A stretch of DNA of 64,000 nt from Tepidiforma thermophila (GTDB taxonomy: Bacteria > Chloroflexota > Dehalococcoidia > Tepidiformales > Tepidiformaceae), in NCBI RefSeq assembly GCF_002563855.1, contig NZ_PDJQ01000001.1, positions 2,294,001 through 2,358,000 on the forward strand. Reading direction: 5' to 3'. The notes below the pieces were generated by a model. It was not told where the DNA came from. It did not search any database and saw nothing but the letters and a program-made list of their open reading frames with translations. How positions within the stretch are numbered: the first letter of the stretch is position 1; each line of letters begins with the position of its first letter. This document shows, in pieces, positions 31,940-40,849 of the stretch. A program made the translations under genes and the position numbers.

Positions 31940-31999
31940 CCGTCATTCCGGAGTCTGCCGGCGGCGTGGCCGCTCCCTGCCCCGGGCGGAGGGAGAGGG

Positions 32000-33094
32000 A
32001 TGAACGACACGGCCACGTCCCCGGCGGCCCCGGTTGAAGCTGCCGCCGTGCGGGGGAGACGCCCGGCGGCGCGCTTTGCAGCGGCGATGGTGCTGCTCGT
32101 GGCAGCCTGGGCTGGGGCGTCGGTTGCGGCGGTCGCGAACGGTCCGGTGCGCATCCCGCCATCGCACGTCGTGTCCGTGCTGGCCGCGCGGGCAGGCGTG
32201 GAGGTTGGCGCATTCGCCGAGCGGGAGCGGCTCGTCATCGAGCGGCTTCGGCTGCCGCGGGTCGTGCTGGCGACGCTGGCCGGCGCTTCGCTGGCGGCTG
32301 CCGGGGCGACCATGCAGGCGCTCTTTCGGAACCCGCTGGCAGACCCGGGCCTGCTCGGGGTGTCATCGGGGGCGGCGACCGGGGCTGTGGCGGCGATTGC
32401 GGCGGGACTGGGCGCGGCCTCTATCTGGCTGGTCAGCGGGGCCGCTTTTACCGGAGCGCTCGGGGCTGTGGGACTGGTGTACCTGCTCGGAGCGCCGGGT
32501 GGACGGCCCCACCCGGGGAGCCTGCTGCTCGCCGGCGTGGCGGTGAGCGCGTTTCTCGGCTCGGTCACGGCGGTGGTGATCGCGCTGGTACCGCCGGACG
32601 AGGCGCTGCGCGGCATCCTGTTCTGGCTGGCCGGGGGATTCAGCGGCGCATCGTGGGCGTATGTGCGGGTGGTTGCCTGGCCGATCGCGGCCGGGCTGTT
32701 CGTCCTCGGGCTGGCCGGGCGGCAGCTGAACCTGCTGTCCGTTTCGGACGAGGTGGCGGCGTCGAGCGGGGTCCAGCTCGGGCGGACGCGGGCGCTGCTG
32801 CTCGGGGCCGCGACGCTCGTGACTGCTGCTTCGGTGAGCGTGAGCGGGACGATCGGGTTTGTCGGGCTGGTGGTGCCGCACGTGCTGCGGCTCGTCCTGG
32901 GGCCGGACTACCGGCACCTGCTCCCGGCGTCGATGGTCGCGGGCGCCGCGGTGCTGGTTGGCGCCGATACGGTGGCGCGCACGGTGGTGCGCCCGGCGGA
33001 GCTGCAGGTCGGCATGGTGACGGCGCTCATCGGGGCGCCGGTGTTCGCGGTGATCCTGCTGCGACAGCGGTCGCGGCTGGCAATCCAACTTTGA
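32000..33094 (+). CDS. btuC: Cobalamin/heme-type ABC importer permease (BtuC/FecCD family)
   Basis: 364 residues with about ten hydrophobic segments, the size and hydropathy of BtuC. The motifs RLPRVVLATLAGASLAAAG, FRNPLADPGLLGVSSGAA and GTIGFVGLVVPH are family signatures, the latter near the ATPase-coupling L-loops. First gene after the riboswitch. It would form the membrane channel for corrinoid uptake with BtuF and BtuD. Start is the ATG at 32000, preceded by GGGAGAGGG. Confidence 0.9.
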   Translation: MNDTATSPAAPVEAAAVRGRRPAARFAAAMVLLVAAWAGASVAAVANGPVRIPPSHVVSVLAARAGVEVGAFAERERLVIERLRLPRVVLATLAGASLAAAGATMQALFRNPLADPGLLGVSSGAATGAVAAIAAGLGAASIWLVSGAAFTGALGAVGLVYLLGAPGGRPHPGSLLLAGVAVSAFLGSVTAVVIALVPPDEALRGILFWLAGGFSGASWAYVRVVAWPIAAGLFVLGLAGRQLNLLSVSDEVAASSGVQLGRTRALLLGAATLVTAASVSVSGTIGFVGLVVPHVLRLVLGPDYRHLLPASMVAGAAVLVGADTVARTVVRPAELQVGMVTALIGAPVFAVILLRQRSRLAIQL

Positions 33095-33111
33095 ACACCA
33101 GAGGAGGGAAC

Positions 33112-34230
33112 ATGTTTTCGAAACGACTGATCGTGAGGCGTCTGGCGCCGGCACTGCTGGCGACGCTGGCGATCGCCGCGTTCGTGCCGGCCTGCGGAGG
33201 CGACGACGACGATGAGGCGTCCACGTCTCCTCCGGCAACGGCGACAGCAGCGGTACCGGCGGCAACTCCGACGGAATCGCCTGCGAAGCGCATCGAAGCG
33301 CGGCTGACTGGTGTACCGGGCATTGTGAACCCGGCCAACCTTTCGTGGCCGCGGGAAGTGGAGGGGCTGAACGGCAGGCGGACGATCAAGGAGAAGCCGC
33401 TGAAGATCCACACCATGTCGGCGGGCATCGACGAGATTACGCTGTCGCTGGTTCCGATCGAGCGGATCGTCGGGGTCGGCTCGGCGACGAAGAACCCGGA
33501 TACGTCGAGCTTTGCGACGCTGGTGAAGAATCTGCCGACGGTCGCGCGTGAACCGGAGGCGGTGATTGCGAGCGGGGCGAACCTCGTGATTGCGACGCCG
33601 ACGCAGAAGGCGGACGTCGTTGCGGCGATCGAGAGCGCGGGAGTAACGGTCGTGCAGCTGAATCTCGACCCGACGCCGGCAGGGCGCCTGAATGCGATCC
33701 TGCTGCTGGGGTACATCTACGGGGAGGAAGAACGGGCCATAGCGCTTGCGGATGAAGTGGAGGCACGGTATCGGAAGGTCGTCGACGTGACCGGCAAGAA
33801 GCCGGACACCGAGAAGCCGGTGGTCGCCCACCTCACGAAGTACACCTCGCTCTACATGGCAGGCTCCGGGACTACGGGGGAGGGGGTCATCACCGCGGCC
33901 GGTGGCCGAAACGCGGGGACGCTGGGCGGCATCAAGGGGAACCAGCAGATTGGGCTCGAGGCGATCCTTTCGGCGAACCCGGACATCATCATCATCCCGA
34001 TGCCGGCGGAGGCCGGCGAGAAGTTCAAGGCGGAGCTGATGGCTGAGCCGACGCTTGCGGGCGTGCCGGCGATTCAGAACGGGCGGGTGTACGTTGTTCC
34101 GCCGGCGCTGTACACGACGAACTCGTTTGCGAACGTCCGCGCGGTAGAGCACCTGGCCCACATTCTCTGGCCACGCGAGTTCCCTGTGGCAGACCCGCCC
34201 CAGTTCTCGCTAGCCGGCCAGGCCAGGTAG
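33112..34230 (+). CDS. btuF: Corrinoid ABC importer solute-binding lipoprotein
   Basis: 372 residues. Signal peptide with lipobox FVPAC, a Thr/Ala/Pro-rich linker (to about 60), then a BtuF/FepB-type domain starting about residue 95 with PIERIVGVGSATKNPD and NPDIIIIPMPAE. It captures corrinoids (or possibly siderophores) outside the cell. Operon context (riboswitch, cob genes) favours cobalamin or cobinamide. Shine-Dalgarno sequence GAGGAGG. Confidence 0.88.
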   Translation: MFSKRLIVRRLAPALLATLAIAAFVPACGGDDDDEASTSPPATATAAVPAATPTESPAKRIEARLTGVPGIVNPANLSWPREVEGLNGRRTIKEKPLKIHTMSAGIDEITLSLVPIERIVGVGSATKNPDTSSFATLVKNLPTVAREPEAVIASGANLVIATPTQKADVVAAIESAGVTVVQLNLDPTPAGRLNAILLLGYIYGEEERAIALADEVEARYRKVVDVTGKKPDTEKPVVAHLTKYTSLYMAGSGTTGEGVITAAGGRNAGTLGGIKGNQQIGLEAILSANPDIIIIPMPAEAGEKFKAELMAEPTLAGVPAIQNGRVYVVPPALYTTNSFANVRAVEHLAHILWPREFPVADPPQFSLAGQAR

Positions 34231-34243
34231 CGGGAGAGGACCG

Positions 34244-35056
34244 GTGGCGGCCCGCTTCGAGCTTGTCGCCGAGCAGGTTGGCTACCGCGCCGGCGGGCGG
34301 TGGCTCGTGCAGGACGCGACCCTGACCGTTGGGCCGGGCCAGGTCGTCGGCCTGGTCGGCCCGAACGGGGCGGGGCAATCGACGCTGGCGAGGCTGCTGG
34401 CCGGGCTTCTCCGCCCGGCCAGCGGCGCGGTCTGCCTTCTTGTCGAGGGCCGCCGCATTGATGGACGGCGGCGGGCGCGTGAGCTGGCGTACGTGCAGCA
34501 ATCCATTCCGGAGGCGCCCGGCTTCACGGCCGGGGCCCTTGTGCTGATGGGCCGGTACCCGCACCGCGGCCCCTTCGAGCCCGAAGGGGCGGAGGACCGG
34601 GCAGCGGCTGCGCGGGCGATGGCGTGGACGGGCGTGCTCGGGCTGGCCGGGCGACGGGTTGATTCGCTTTCGGGCGGGGAGCGCCAGCGGGTGCTGATCG
34701 CGCGGGCGTTCGCGCAGGCGCGATGCGCGGTCATCCTCGACGAGCCGACCGCGTCGCTGGATGTGCGGCACCAGCTCGAACTGATGGCCCGGCTGCGCAT
34801 GCTGGCCGGCGAGGGGATGGGGTTTGTGGTCGTCCTCCACGACCTCGAGATGGCGGCGCGCTGGTGCGATCAGTTGCTGCTGCTCGACCGGGGACGAGTC
34901 GCCGCGGCCGGGCCGCCGCCGGAGGTGCTCCAGCCGGAGCTGCTCGCGCAGGTGTATGGGCTGGCGGCACGGGTCGACTGGCAGGGTGCCGAGTGCCGCA
35001 TTGCCTTCGAACTGCCCATGTTCGAAGCGGCAGGAGCCAAGGGAGGCAGGAGATGA
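34244..35056 (+). CDS. btuD: Corrinoid ABC importer ATPase with Lys-to-Gln in Walker A
   Basis: 270 residues. Most motifs are normal: Q-loop YVQQS, signature LSGGERQRV, Walker B CAVILDEPTASLD and switch His in VVVLHDLEMA. Walker A, however, reads GPNGAGQST with Gln45 (codon CAA at 34376-34378) instead of Lys. In ABC ATPases that Lys contacts the ATP phosphates, and its loss usually abolishes hydrolysis. Either the protein works poorly, or it has a compensating residue, or the base is a sequencing error (CAA versus AAA). The gene ends with ATGA overlap to cobO. Confidence 0.88.
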   Translation: MAARFELVAEQVGYRAGGRWLVQDATLTVGPGQVVGLVGPNGAGQSTLARLLAGLLRPASGAVCLLVEGRRIDGRRRARELAYVQQSIPEAPGFTAGALVLMGRYPHRGPFEPEGAEDRAAAARAMAWTGVLGLAGRRVDSLSGGERQRVLIARAFAQARCAVILDEPTASLDVRHQLELMARLRMLAGEGMGFVVVLHDLEMAARWCDQLLLLDRGRVAAAGPPPEVLQPELLAQVYGLAARVDWQGAECRIAFELPMFEAAGAKGGRR

Positions 35057-35613
35057 TCGAATCCGAGCACCAGCCGGTCAAGGGGCCGCGGAAGCGAAAA
35101 GGGCTGCTGATCGTCAACACCGGGAACGGCAAAGGGAAAACGACTGCCGCGCTGGGCATGGTGCTGCGGGCGTGGGGACGGGGGATGCCGGTCGAGGTGT
35201 ACCAGTTCATCAAGCCGCCGACGGCGAACTTTGGGGAGCACCGGGCGGCGAAGCGTCTCGGCATCCCGGTGTACCCGCTGGGGGACGGATTTACCTGGAA
35301 GTCGAAGGACCCGGAGCGGACAAAGGCGCTGGCACTCGAGCAGTGGGATCGGGCGCGGGCCCGGCTGATTGATCCGGACCTCGCCGTGCTGGTGCTCGAC
35401 GAGTTCACCTATCCCATGCATTACGGGTGGCTTGACCCGGCGGGGGTGGTGGCGGCGCTTCAGGGGCGGCGGCCGATGCTCCATGTGGTGGTGACGGGCC
35501 GCTATGCGCCGCCGGAGCTGGTGGAGGCGGCGGACCTGGTGACGGAGATGACACTTATCAAGCACCCCTACCGCGAGCAGGGGATCAAAGCTCAACCAGG
35601 AGTAGAGTTCTGA
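35053..35613 (+). CDS. cobO: Cob(I)yrinic acid a,c-diamide adenosyltransferase
   Basis: 186 residues. The P-loop TGNGKGKTTAALG at about residue 23 and the corrinoid-binding core YQFIKPP, GDGFTWKSKD and VLDEFTY are those of CobO/BtuR/CobA. It transfers the adenosyl group of ATP to reduced corrinoid, the first step after import. ATG overlaps the btuD stop; its last base is shared with the start of cobT. Confidence 0.93.
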   Translation: MIESEHQPVKGPRKRKGLLIVNTGNGKGKTTAALGMVLRAWGRGMPVEVYQFIKPPTANFGEHRAAKRLGIPVYPLGDGFTWKSKDPERTKALALEQWDRARARLIDPDLAVLVLDEFTYPMHYGWLDPAGVVAALQGRRPMLHVVVTGRYAPPELVEAADLVTEMTLIKHPYREQGIKAQPGVEF

Positions 35614-36650
35614 TGCGCATCGACATCCCGGCATTCGACCAGGCGGCGGCTGAGGCCGCGCAGCACCGGCTCGACCGGCTGACGAAGCCGCAGGGGAGCC
35701 TCGGCCGGCTGGAGGAGCTGGCGGTACGGCTGGCCGGTATGACCGGAAACCCGCGCTGCCGCTTCGAACGGCGGACGGTGGTGGTGATGGCGGCCGACCA
35801 CGGCGTGACCGAGGAAGCGGTTTCCGCCTTCCCGCAGGAGGTCACCGCCCAGATGGTGGCGAACTTCGCTGCAGGCGGAGCGGGCATTAACGTACTCGCG
35901 CGGCAGGCGCGCGCCCAGGTGGTGGTGGTGGACATGGGGGTGCGGACGCGGTCGGCAACGGGCGTGCTGGACCGGCGGCTCGGGCCGGGGACCCGGAACA
36001 TGACGCGCGAACCGGCGATGTCCCGCGCCCAGGCGGAGGCGGCGGTTGCGGCCGGGCGGGAGCTTGCAGGCCAGCTCGCGGCGGGCGGAACCAGCATCCT
36101 GTTGACCGGCGAAATGGGCATCGGCAACACGACGGCGGCGAGTGCGGTGACTGCCGCGCTGACCGGACGGCCGGCGGCTGAGGTGACGGGCCGGGGGACT
36201 GGACTGGACCACGGCGCGCTCGCGCACAAGATTGCCGTGGTCGAACGGGCACTGGCGCTGCACCGGCCCGACCCGGCGGACCCGATCGGGGTGCTGTCGG
36301 CAGTGGGCGGTTTCGAGATTGCCGGCCTGGCGGGGCTGGTGCTGGGCGCGGCCGAGCGGCGGATTCCGGTCATCCTTGATGGATTCATCACGGGGTCGGC
36401 GGCGCTGGCAGCGTGCTCGCTGGCCCCGGCGGCGCGGGAGTACCTGATCGCCTCGCATCGTTCGGTGGAACCGGGGCACCGCATCATCCTGGAAGCGCTG
36501 GGACTCGAGCCGCTCCTGGACCTGGGGCTCCGGCTCGGCGAGGGGACCGGCGCCGCGCTGGCGCTGCAACTGGTCGATGCGGCAGTTGCGATCCGGGATG
36601 AGATGGCGGAGTTCGCGGAGGCCGGCGTTTCGGAGCGGCTGGACGGGTGA
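35613..36650 (+). CDS. cobT: Nicotinate-nucleotide-DMB phosphoribosyltransferase
   Basis: 345 residues. TKPQGSLGRLEELA near the N-terminus, AADHGVTEEAVSAFP, GEMGIGNTTAASAV and the C-terminal GEGTGAALAL with the catalytic Glu identify CobT. It joins ribose phosphate to the lower-ligand base (5,6-dimethylbenzimidazole), supplying alpha-ribazole phosphate to CobS. Confidence 0.95.
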   Translation: MRIDIPAFDQAAAEAAQHRLDRLTKPQGSLGRLEELAVRLAGMTGNPRCRFERRTVVVMAADHGVTEEAVSAFPQEVTAQMVANFAAGGAGINVLARQARAQVVVVDMGVRTRSATGVLDRRLGPGTRNMTREPAMSRAQAEAAVAAGRELAGQLAAGGTSILLTGEMGIGNTTAASAVTAALTGRPAAEVTGRGTGLDHGALAHKIAVVERALALHRPDPADPIGVLSAVGGFEIAGLAGLVLGAAERRIPVILDGFITGSAALAACSLAPAAREYLIASHRSVEPGHRIILEALGLEPLLDLGLRLGEGTGAALALQLVDAAVAIRDEMAEFAEAGVSERLDG

Positions 36651-37408
36651 ACGGGCTGCTGGCGGCGATCGGGCTGCTGAGCCGGCTGCCGGCAGGCGGG
36701 GCCTCATGGGCACCCGAGCGCGCTGCAGGCTGGGTCCCGGCCGTGGGGCTGCTCATCGGCGGGAGCGCGGCCGGCGTGACGTGGGCTGCGCACGCACTCC
36801 TGCCGCCGCTGCCAGCGGCGGCGATTGCGGTTGCGGCGTGGGCGGCTGTAACCGGCGGCCTCCACCTCGACGGCACGGCCGATGCTGCCGACGCTGCGCT
36901 GGTCGCGGCCCCGCGAGAGCGGCGGGTGGCGATCCTCGAAGACGTTCATCACGGGACGTATGGAGTGGCGGCTGTTGTCTTTGTTGTCATCCTCAAGGTG
37001 AGCTGCCTGGCCAGCCTGCCCGGGGGTACGGCGGCGGGGGCAGCGTTCGCTGCGGCTGCCGGGGCGCGGGGGTGGCTGCCGGCCGCGGCGCGGGCGTTTC
37101 CGCCCATGAGACAGACGGGGATGGGGGCTGCTTTCCGGGCAGGGTGCAGGTGGAGCGCGGTACTGACCGGCGCGGCTGCAGCCACCGCTGCAGGGGGTGC
37201 TGCGCTGGGGTGGTGGGGGATTGCGGCATCCGCAGCAGGGGCGGCAGCGATGCTGCTGGCCGGCTGGGGTCTCGGGCGGGCGTTCGGGGGCCTGAACGGC
37301 GACGCGTACGGCGCGTGCATCGAGCTGGGGGAGTGCGCGGTGCTGCTGGCGGCCGCGGGGCTGGCAGGACAACTGGATGCATGGACGGCATGGGAGGCCC
37401 TCCGATGA
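36647..37408 (+). CDS. cobS: Adenosylcobinamide-GDP ribazoletransferase
   Basis: 253 residues, integral membrane. TGGLHLDGTADAADA (metal-binding Asp motif) and several alanine-rich helices are typical of CobS. It joins adenosylcobinamide-GDP and alpha-ribazole(-phosphate) to make adenosylcobalamin(-phosphate). GTG start overlaps the cobT stop by 4 nt; end overlaps cbiB by 4 nt. The protein is almost all Ala, Gly and Leu, an extreme composition due to genomic G+C. Confidence 0.9.
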   Translation: MNGLLAAIGLLSRLPAGGASWAPERAAGWVPAVGLLIGGSAAGVTWAAHALLPPLPAAAIAVAAWAAVTGGLHLDGTADAADAALVAAPRERRVAILEDVHHGTYGVAAVVFVVILKVSCLASLPGGTAAGAAFAAAAGARGWLPAAARAFPPMRQTGMGAAFRAGCRWSAVLTGAAAATAAGGAALGWWGIAASAAGAAAMLLAGWGLGRAFGGLNGDAYGACIELGECAVLLAAAGLAGQLDAWTAWEALR

Positions 37409-38319
37409 TCCGGCGGCGCGCGGCGGTGCTGGGCGCGGCGGCCGTCGTCGACCTCGCGATGGGCGAGCTGCCGAACCGCTGGCACCCGGTTGCGCTGTTC
37501 GGCCGGGCCGCGGGCTGCTTCGACCGGTTGCTGACATCCGAGGGACGGCGAGATACAGCGACGCGCGGCGTACTTCTGACGGCGACGGCAGTCGGGCTGG
37601 CGCTTGGGGCCGCCATGGGAGTTGTGCGCGCGGCGTGGGGCCGCGGCGCGGCCGGTTTCGTGCTTGAGGCGCTGGCGCTGAAGCAGACCCTGGCCATCCG
37701 GGCGCTGTTTGGCCACGCCGGCAGGGTGGCGGATGCGGTGGAAGCCGGCGACCTCGCCGGGGCGCGCGCGGCGGCCGCGATGATGGTCAGCCGGCGGACG
37801 GATGACCTGCCGCCGGGGCTCGTCGCATCGGCGGCGATTGAGTCGCTGGCGGAAAACCTTTCGGACAGCGTGGTGGCGCCGGCGTGGTGGTACCTGGCGG
37901 CAGGGCTCCCGGGAGCGGCCGCGTACCGGGCGGTCAACGCGCTGGACGCGATGGTCGGCTACCGTTCGCGCGGGCGGTTCGGGATGGTGCCGGCCCGGCT
38001 CGACGATGTCCTGAACTGGCTGCCGGCGCGGCTGACAGCCGCTTCGCTCGTGCTGGTGCGGCCGCTGCCCGGGGCCCGGCAGGTGCGACGGCTGGTGCGC
38101 GATGCGCGATCAACGTCGAGCCCAAACGCGGGGTGGCCGATGGCAGCGATGGCGCACGTCCTCGGCGTGCGGCTGGAGAAGCTGGAACATCATGTCCTCC
38201 ATGGAGCGGGCCGCGAGCCGGGGGCTGCGGATATCCGGAGGGCGCAGCGGACGGGCGCACTGGCGCTGGCAGCCATGGCGCTGGCCGGGGCGACGATGTG
38301 CTGGAGGATTGACGGATGA
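37405..38319 (+). CDS. cbiB: Adenosylcobinamide-phosphate synthase
   Basis: 304 residues with several membrane helices. GELPNRWHPVALFGR, ESLAENLSDSVVAPAWWYL and AVNALDAMVGYRS are CbiB/CobD motifs. It attaches aminopropanol phosphate (or another amino-alcohol) to adenosylcobyric acid. ATG overlaps the cobS stop. Confidence 0.93.
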   Translation: MIRRRAAVLGAAAVVDLAMGELPNRWHPVALFGRAAGCFDRLLTSEGRRDTATRGVLLTATAVGLALGAAMGVVRAAWGRGAAGFVLEALALKQTLAIRALFGHAGRVADAVEAGDLAGARAAAAMMVSRRTDDLPPGLVASAAIESLAENLSDSVVAPAWWYLAAGLPGAAAYRAVNALDAMVGYRSRGRFGMVPARLDDVLNWLPARLTAASLVLVRPLPGARQVRRLVRDARSTSSPNAGWPMAAMAHVLGVRLEKLEHHVLHGAGREPGAADIRRAQRTGALALAAMALAGATMCWRIDG

Positions 38320-39368
38320 GCGGGCGAGTGGTCCACGGCGGGGTGACTGAGGCGGAGCTGGCCGCTGCTGCGGCTGCGGGCATCGAGCTTGTCGACCTGA
38401 GCGCGAGCCTGAACCCGTACGGCCCGCACCCGGCGGTGGCCGCAGCGGCTGCGAACGCGACGATCGGCCGGTACCCCGAGCCGGACGCTGCAGGATTGCG
38501 CCGCGCGTGGGCGGACCGGTTCGGGCTGGAGCCCGGGCAGCTGCTGGCGGGCAACGGCACGAGTGAGCTGATCTATCTCCTTTGCCGGGCGTTTGCCGGG
38601 GATGGCGGTTGCCTCATCTTCGGGCCGACGTTCGGGGAGTATGCCGCGGCAGCGCGGGCTGCTGGCATGTCCGCGGTGGAGGCACCCTACCCTGCACGCG
38701 GCGGCGACGCGGGGCGGCTGTTCGCAGAGCTGCGGCCTTCGATTGCCTTCCTCTGCAACCCCAACAACCCGACCGGCGAACTGTGCTCGCGGGAGCAGGT
38801 TGAGCAGCTTCGCCGGGCAGCACAGGCCGCGGGAGGGCGGCTGGTGGTGGACGAAGCGTACATGCCGTTCGCGTGGCCGGAGGATGAGCGCGTGCAGCCG
38901 GCGTCGGGGCTGCTGGTGCTACGTTCGCTGACGAAGGTCCACGCGGTGCCCGGGCTCCGGCTGGGCTTCCTGCTCGGAACGCCGGGTGACATCGAACGGG
39001 TTTCGGCGCAGCAGCCGCCGTGGTCGGTGAGCGCGCCGGCGGCAGCGGCCGGGATGGCGGCGCTTGAGCTGGAAGAGTTCTGCCGGGAGAGCATACGGAG
39101 GGTCGCGGCGACGCGTGCGTTTCTGCTCGACGCGCTCGAGCGGTCGGGGTTCGCCGTTCGCCCCTCGCTGGCGAACTTCCTGCTGGTGCGGGCAGGCGAC
39201 GGCGCGGCGTTCAGGGCGCAGCTGCTCATGCGGGGGTTCGTTATCCGGGACTGCGCGTCGTTCGGGTTGCCGGAGTGGGTGCGGGTGGCTATCCCGCACG
39301 AGCGGCACGCCGAGCGGCTGGTGCATGCCATGGTGGAGGTACGGCGATGTCTCGCGGGGGAGTCCTGA
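38316..39368 (+). CDS. cobD: L-threonine-O-3-phosphate decarboxylase
   Basis: 350 residues, class I/II PLP aminotransferase fold. SASLNPYGPHPAV, NPNNPTG, the VDEAYM Asp and the PLP-binding Lys in SLTKVHAVPGLRLGF are present. In B12 operons this is the CobD/CobC decarboxylase that makes aminopropanol phosphate from threonine phosphate for CbiB. The protein could instead be a histidinol-phosphate aminotransferase, but its place between cbiB and cobQ and the SLTK.H..PGLR pattern favour CobD. Confidence 0.88.
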   Translation: MSGRVVHGGVTEAELAAAAAAGIELVDLSASLNPYGPHPAVAAAAANATIGRYPEPDAAGLRRAWADRFGLEPGQLLAGNGTSELIYLLCRAFAGDGGCLIFGPTFGEYAAAARAAGMSAVEAPYPARGGDAGRLFAELRPSIAFLCNPNNPTGELCSREQVEQLRRAAQAAGGRLVVDEAYMPFAWPEDERVQPASGLLVLRSLTKVHAVPGLRLGFLLGTPGDIERVSAQQPPWSVSAPAAAAGMAALELEEFCRESIRRVAATRAFLLDALERSGFAVRPSLANFLLVRAGDGAAFRAQLLMRGFVIRDCASFGLPEWVRVAIPHERHAERLVHAMVEVRRCLAGES

Positions 39369-40849
39369 TGGTGCAGGGAACGGCTTCGTCGGCGGGGAAA
39401 AGCCTGCTGGTGACGGGGCTGTGCCGGCTGTTCGCACGGCGGGGCGTGCGCGTTGCCCCGTTCAAGGCGCAGAACATGTCGAACAACGCGGCAGTGGTGC
39501 CCGGCGGGGGCGAAATCGGGCGGGCGCAGTACGTGCAGGCGCTGGCGGCGCGGGCGTTGCCCCGGGTGGAGATGAACCCGGTGCTGCTGAAGCCGGAGGG
39601 GAACCTGCGGTCGCAGGTCGTGGTGCTCGGGCGGCCGATCGGAACACTGCATGCGGCCGCCTACCAGGAGGCGAAGGCGCGCATCTGGGACGACGTGGCG
39701 CGTTCGCTCGACCTGCTCCGCGAGGAGTTCGAGCTCGTCATCATCGAAGGGGCCGGGAGCCCGGCGGAGATCAACCTGAAGGCGCGGGACATCTCGAATA
39801 TGCGGGTGGCGAGGTACGCGGGAGCGCCGGTGCTGGTTGTCGGTGACATTGACCGGGGCGGCGTATTCGCACACCTGTACGGGACGTACCACCTGCTGGA
39901 ACCGGATGAGCAGGCGCTGGTGAAGGGGTTCGTGATTAACAAGCTGCGGGGGGACCCCTCGCTGCTGGAGCCGGGGCTGCAGGAGATCGAGCGGCTGACC
40001 GGGGTGCCGGTCGTTGGGGTGATTCCGTGGATTCGCGAGCCGGGCATCCCGGAGGAGGATTCGGTTGCGCTCGACCGGCGGCGGGATACGCACGGCCCAT
40101 TCCGCGGGATCGATGTGGCGGTGATCCGGCTGCCGCGGATCGCGAACTTCGATGATTTCGACCCGCTCGAACGGGAGCCCGACGTGCGGGTGCGGTACGC
40201 CGGGCAGCCGGACCAGCTCGCGGACCCGGACCTCGTTATTGTCCCGGGCACAAAGGCGACCCGGGACGACCTTGCGTGGCTGCGAGCCGAGGGGTTCGAT
40301 GCGGCGCTGGGACGGCTGCGGGCTGCGGGCGTGCCGGTGATCGCCATCTGCGGGGGCTTTCAGATGCTCGGCGAGGCTGTCGAGGACCCGGAGGGCATCG
40401 AAGGATCACCGGGGTCGGCGGAGGGACTGGGCTGGCTGCGGTGTCGGACCCGGTTTAGGCGGGGGAAGGTTACCCGCCTGAGCCGGGTCCGCCTGGAGGG
40501 CGGGCCAGGACTGCTGAGCGGGTGTGCGGGACTTGAGGTCGAGGGGTACGAGATCCATGCCGGGGCGACGGCCATCGACGGCGAACCGGCGGCCTGGACC
40601 GCTGATGGCGAGGCGATCGGGGCTGCCTCGGACGATGGGCTGGTCTTCGGGTGGTATGTCCACGGGGCCTTTCGGGATCGGGAGTTCAGGGCGCGGCTGC
40701 TAAGGAACGTGGCGCGCCTCCGCGGGAAGCCGTTTGCACCGGGTGAGGCGGAAAACGAGGATGCGGCCTTCGACCGGCTGGCCGACGTGCTGGAGTCGTC
40801 GCTGGACATCGAGCGGGTCGCTTCGTGGGCGCTGGCGGGGGCGGGGTGA
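39347..40849 (+). CDS. cobQ: Cobyric acid synthase
   Basis: 500 residues. N-terminal dethiobiotin-synthetase-like ATPase domain with VQGTASSAGKS and KAQNMSNNA, and a C-terminal type-1 glutamine amidotransferase domain with catalytic Cys in AICGGFQMLGE and His in GWYVHGAF. It amidates four carboxyl groups of adenosylcobyrinic acid a,c-diamide. The ATG at 39347 (22-nt overlap with cobD) has GGAGGT upstream and gives the family N-terminus; an ATG at 39368 at the TGATG overlap is also possible. Its presence implies the cell starts from cobyrinic-acid diamide or makes the corrin ring elsewhere. Confidence 0.93.
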   Translation: MSRGGVLMVQGTASSAGKSLLVTGLCRLFARRGVRVAPFKAQNMSNNAAVVPGGGEIGRAQYVQALAARALPRVEMNPVLLKPEGNLRSQVVVLGRPIGTLHAAAYQEAKARIWDDVARSLDLLREEFELVIIEGAGSPAEINLKARDISNMRVARYAGAPVLVVGDIDRGGVFAHLYGTYHLLEPDEQALVKGFVINKLRGDPSLLEPGLQEIERLTGVPVVGVIPWIREPGIPEEDSVALDRRRDTHGPFRGIDVAVIRLPRIANFDDFDPLEREPDVRVRYAGQPDQLADPDLVIVPGTKATRDDLAWLRAEGFDAALGRLRAAGVPVIAICGGFQMLGEAVEDPEGIEGSPGSAEGLGWLRCRTRFRRGKVTRLSRVRLEGGPGLLSGCAGLEVEGYEIHAGATAIDGEPAAWTADGEAIGAASDDGLVFGWYVHGAFRDREFRARLLRNVARLRGKPFAPGEAENEDAAFDRLADVLESSLDIERVASWALAGAG

